NCBI GenBank assembly: GCA_034096865.1
Contig: JAWQFJ010000569.1
Location: forward strand, 117,001-181,000
Length of the DNA stretch: 64,000 nucleotides
From: Theodoxus fluviatilis
Lineage: Eukaryota; Mollusca; Gastropoda; Cycloneritida; Neritidae
Direction of reading: 5' to 3'
Shown here: in pieces, positions 21,984-64,000 of the stretch
Layout: every line of letters starts with the position of its first letter
How positions within the stretch are numbered: position 1 is the stretch's first letter
Made by a program: the position numbers and the translations under genes
Notes under the pieces: model-generated
What the model saw: the letters and a program-made list of their open reading frames with translations, nothing else
Database searches by the model: none
What the model was told of the DNA's origin: nothing

Positions 21984-22062
21984 TTAACCCTGCAAGTGTC
22001 GGGAACCGACCTGATCGGTTCTACTCCCATTCTGTGATTGCTAGAACTGACCTGATCGGTTC
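21984..22062 (+). mobile_element. Possible piggyBac-like terminus with paired hairpins
   Basis: TTAA at 21984-21987 is followed directly by CCCTGCAAGTGTCGG. Two 19-nt stem-loops then lie 41 bp apart, at 22003-22021 (GAACCGACCTGATCGGTTC) and 22044-22062 (one mismatch). TTAA plus CCCT is the layout of piggyBac-type ends. No matching inverted end was seen, so this is tentative. Confidence 0.35.
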
Positions 22063-23077
22063 AATTCTTGAATGGCTCATTTCATTCCATCTGCTACTCT
22101 GTATTCGTTTTTTAATGTTTGAAATTAAAGGTACTTTAGCATGCCTTGTTGTTAGCAAGGAAATAATCTTTGCTGCTTGCTTGAAAGCCATTTGGAAGCC
22201 CGATTCTGCCTACAAGAAGTACTACAACCATCAATCTTGCCTGAATACACATTCTCAAACTAGCAGCACAATGACATGGGAAGTTCAATTCTGGTTGCCC
22301 CGAGAGCAGGACCCAGAGTGAGGGAAGCAGTCAAGGTCACACCTCTGGGAATCCTCATGCAGGTGTCCAAGAGTTGTCATGAAGGAACACATTTTCAGTT
22401 GCTGTGGTCCATGCACTTGCTTAGCCTTGGCTCATGGCAAGTTGTCACAGCAACTGCTGGGGATTAAACTGCTCTGCCACCTTGCAAATGTTCCACCAAG
22501 CAGTTGGCAATTCTCACAATGCTGCCAGTCAGATGAGAACAACCTTCTGTGTATCATAAACCTACATGCTGACCAAATTTATTGATCACTGCTTGTGTTT
22601 CCCTCCCCCAGTTTGAAAGTGGATCATTGGTAGTGTCCATTTGAAATTGCTCTGTGGTTTGTCTATGATTCATGTAAAAAAAAATTATGAGTGATTCTTA
22701 AACAAAACACAAATGATCTATTTAAATACTCCTTACTCTAAAGATAAAGTATATATATGAAATAAGAAGTAATTGTTGTTTTAAAGTTAGTTGAAATAGT
22801 TTCCTTTCTTACATACCTTAATAATCTCTTTACCAGCTGGACAAAAATTCACAAAGATGAACATTTCAAAACCAAAGGATCTGAAGTCATGAATTTGCTG
22901 GATGATTGGAAAATTGTTTGGCAGTGTAAGCAGCTGTGCCTTTACTATAGTAAATCGAACAATATATTGTACTGGGGAAATGTACTATGACAGAGACAAA
23001 TATTATTAGTTCTTTTCATGCGGCACATGAAGAAGAAACACATTAATCAGAAACGGAAGCATTGTAAGTTGCGGTAC
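22063..23077. other. Intergenic spacer
   Basis: About 1 kb of AT-rich sequence between the retrotransposon and the TRAPPC4 3' end. No gene, RNA or repeat is recognisable. Confidence 0.5.
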
Positions 23078-23083
23078 TTTATT
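23078..23083 (-). terminator. Candidate TRAPPC4 polyadenylation signal
   Basis: TTTATT on the plus strand reads AATAAA on the minus strand, about 590 nt after the TRAPPC4 stop. Confidence 0.5.
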
Positions 23084-23671
23084 GTCCAGACAAAAACTAA
23101 GTTCCAGCTTTGGAACTGCTTGCATACACACTAAAGTTCAACCAGCCATCTACTCATGCACTCCTACTTACACCTTGTTAACATTTTTAAAGAATTAATT
23201 TAAGGTTTATGAACATGTTAGTCAATAAATACATTTCTCAAACTTGCATTTACAGTCTAAATTAGCAAATGGACAAATGGTTTTCAGCTTCCCCTCCATA
23301 TGCAGTACTTAGATCCATTTCAACCTCTGCCCTTCCCATGCAAGACAAAAAAGTTGAATCCCTGACAAAAACAATAGCATGAATACACAGTCAAAACATT
23401 CATACCAGAAGCTGCTCATGTACCATTCATAATCATGTGATGTTCGCATGGATCAACATTGAGACATGTATGCATCTAGAGTGACTTAACAAAACAGTTG
23501 ATATAAAAATCATGTTTACCAAATGGCCATAACGAAAACCTCACCAGTAAGAGATATTTAAGACCATTCCCCCCTCTCTTTTTCTTCTTTTGAGAATGAG
23601 GTTAATGCTAAATAATCCTAGGAAAATCTGTCTTCCAAGAAGGAAACAATGTTAGTTGAGTTGATTTTTTT

Positions 23672-28503
<4,832 letters not shown>

Positions 28504-29257
28504 CTTCCAACTTCGCTACGTTTCCAAAAATAAGCTATTATCAATGCCCACAAGACACCATTCACAGACTTTCGCAAATAACGGCTTCAGTCCAAAGAGA
28601 AACGAGAATGACAGTCAAAAGCGTACACGAGCAGGGAAATGAGTCCCCCGTCTGCCATTAATTTTCTCACCAAAGGGAGATAATGCTTACATCAGAGTAG
28701 AACTCTTTTTCCGACTTGAAAAACTTGTGCACGTGGATCACGCGCGAGTCTCAGTCATTTAGGACTTATCTGCTATGACAGGTAGGTTTAGGCATTGCTG
28801 TCTGGTTTTTTCTTGTCTCCAAGTTTGGAATTGTTTGTCTCCGCCATAACCCTCTGTAAACTTTGCCATTGAAGCTAGGATAAGATATGAAACGCTCGAA
28901 CGAGTTGTCCGAATTCAGTTGTTTACCCGATAATTTTGAACCTTCATTTGCGCCGTCTGCTGCGCTTGTCTGCTCAACTGCCTGCAGCAAGCAGTTTATG
29001 TCAGTTAAAACTAGTTGCCTCTGCACTTTGCTGTGCAACATAAGCGCATTTGCAGAATTTTTTGTTATAACGTTTTAGACCGTTGCCAGCGGCACTAAAA
29101 ACGAACGGCTCGGTCATTCTTGTCATGACGTATTGTTTTCACCTGGGTGACGCTCAGCGAACTGATAAATAACGTCACGGCCTTGGTGCATGTGCAGGCA
29201 TCAAACTGAGGCGAAATTCGACATTTTTGCAGGCGGCTGTTATTTCAGAGTCTCCAA
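28504..29257. promoter_or_regulatory. Bidirectional promoter region of TRAPPC4 and GART
   Basis: The start codons are divergent and 754 bp apart. AAAGGGAGATAA at about 28673-28684 matches the complement of TTATCTCCCTT in the POLR2F promoter. CCACGTG-like GTGCACGTGG at 28728 and TGACGT-type sites (29124-29176) are also visible. No TATA box was noted. Which sites are used is inference. Confidence 0.55.

Positions 29258-64000
<34,743 letters not shown>

Noticed and set aside
21962..22321. 119-codon open frame after the retrotransposon
   Set aside because: It starts in the hairpin region of a possible transposon end and shows no recognisable domain or codon pattern.

Overview
This is metazoan nuclear DNA with intron-rich genes, short exons and GT-AG splice sites. 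Microsatellites, minisatellites and interspersed repeats fill most introns. No bacterial features (operons, Shine-Dalgarno sites, CRISPR) are present. A lophotrochozoan, probably a gastropod mollusc, is the best guess. It rests on the AAGGGAGATAA-type promoter motif, the repeat style (short elements ending in ATCC or similar microsatellites) and overall protein divergence from vertebrates. The species cannot be fixed from sequence alone.

Five protein-coding loci are supported. Left to right: (1) positions 1-3924, minus strand, the 5' coding part of a nuclear AT-hook / C2H2 zinc-finger protein that runs off the window start. (2) 5420-18638, minus, a ten-exon gene for an unrecognised ~620-residue protein built from repeated Cys/His zinc-knuckle modules. 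(3) 18787-19170, plus, intronless POLR2F (RPB6/RPABC2, a shared subunit of RNA polymerases I, II and III), head-to-head with gene 2 across 148 bp. (4) 23672-28503, minus, TRAPPC4 (TRAPP subunit 4, synbindin) in five exons. (5) 29258 to beyond 64000, plus, GART, the trifunctional purine-synthesis enzyme, head-to-head with TRAPPC4 across ~750 bp. Nineteen GART coding exons can be joined in a continuous reading frame. They cover the GARS domain, a 1119-nt exon encoding a Ser/Pro/Lys-rich linker, the AIRS domain, and the start of the GAR-transformylase domain.

The most unusual content is in GART. Three exon boundaries carry tandem arrays that duplicate the splice site itself. Exon 2 is followed by twelve extra 88-bp units, each with an acceptor, a 44-nt exon copy and a donor (out of frame, so poison exons). 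Exon 3 is followed by a 57-bp array of repeated donors (in frame, 19 residues per unit). Exon 5 is preceded by a 33-bp array of repeated acceptors (in frame, 11 residues per unit). Exon 13 has a tandem triplication at its acceptor and a donor that is the first GT of a GT microsatellite. Exon 11 has a several-hundred-nucleotide C/T tract at its acceptor.

The interspersed repeats fall into three groups. One is an ~840-bp element dense in TCAAGGTCA nuclear-receptor half-sites (four copies). The second is an ~190-bp SINE- or Helitron-like element ending in a hairpin and an ATCC microsatellite (over 20 copies and fragments). The third is 5'-truncated non-LTR retrotransposon pieces (three). The first two families lie almost without exception in the sense orientation of the gene that surrounds them.
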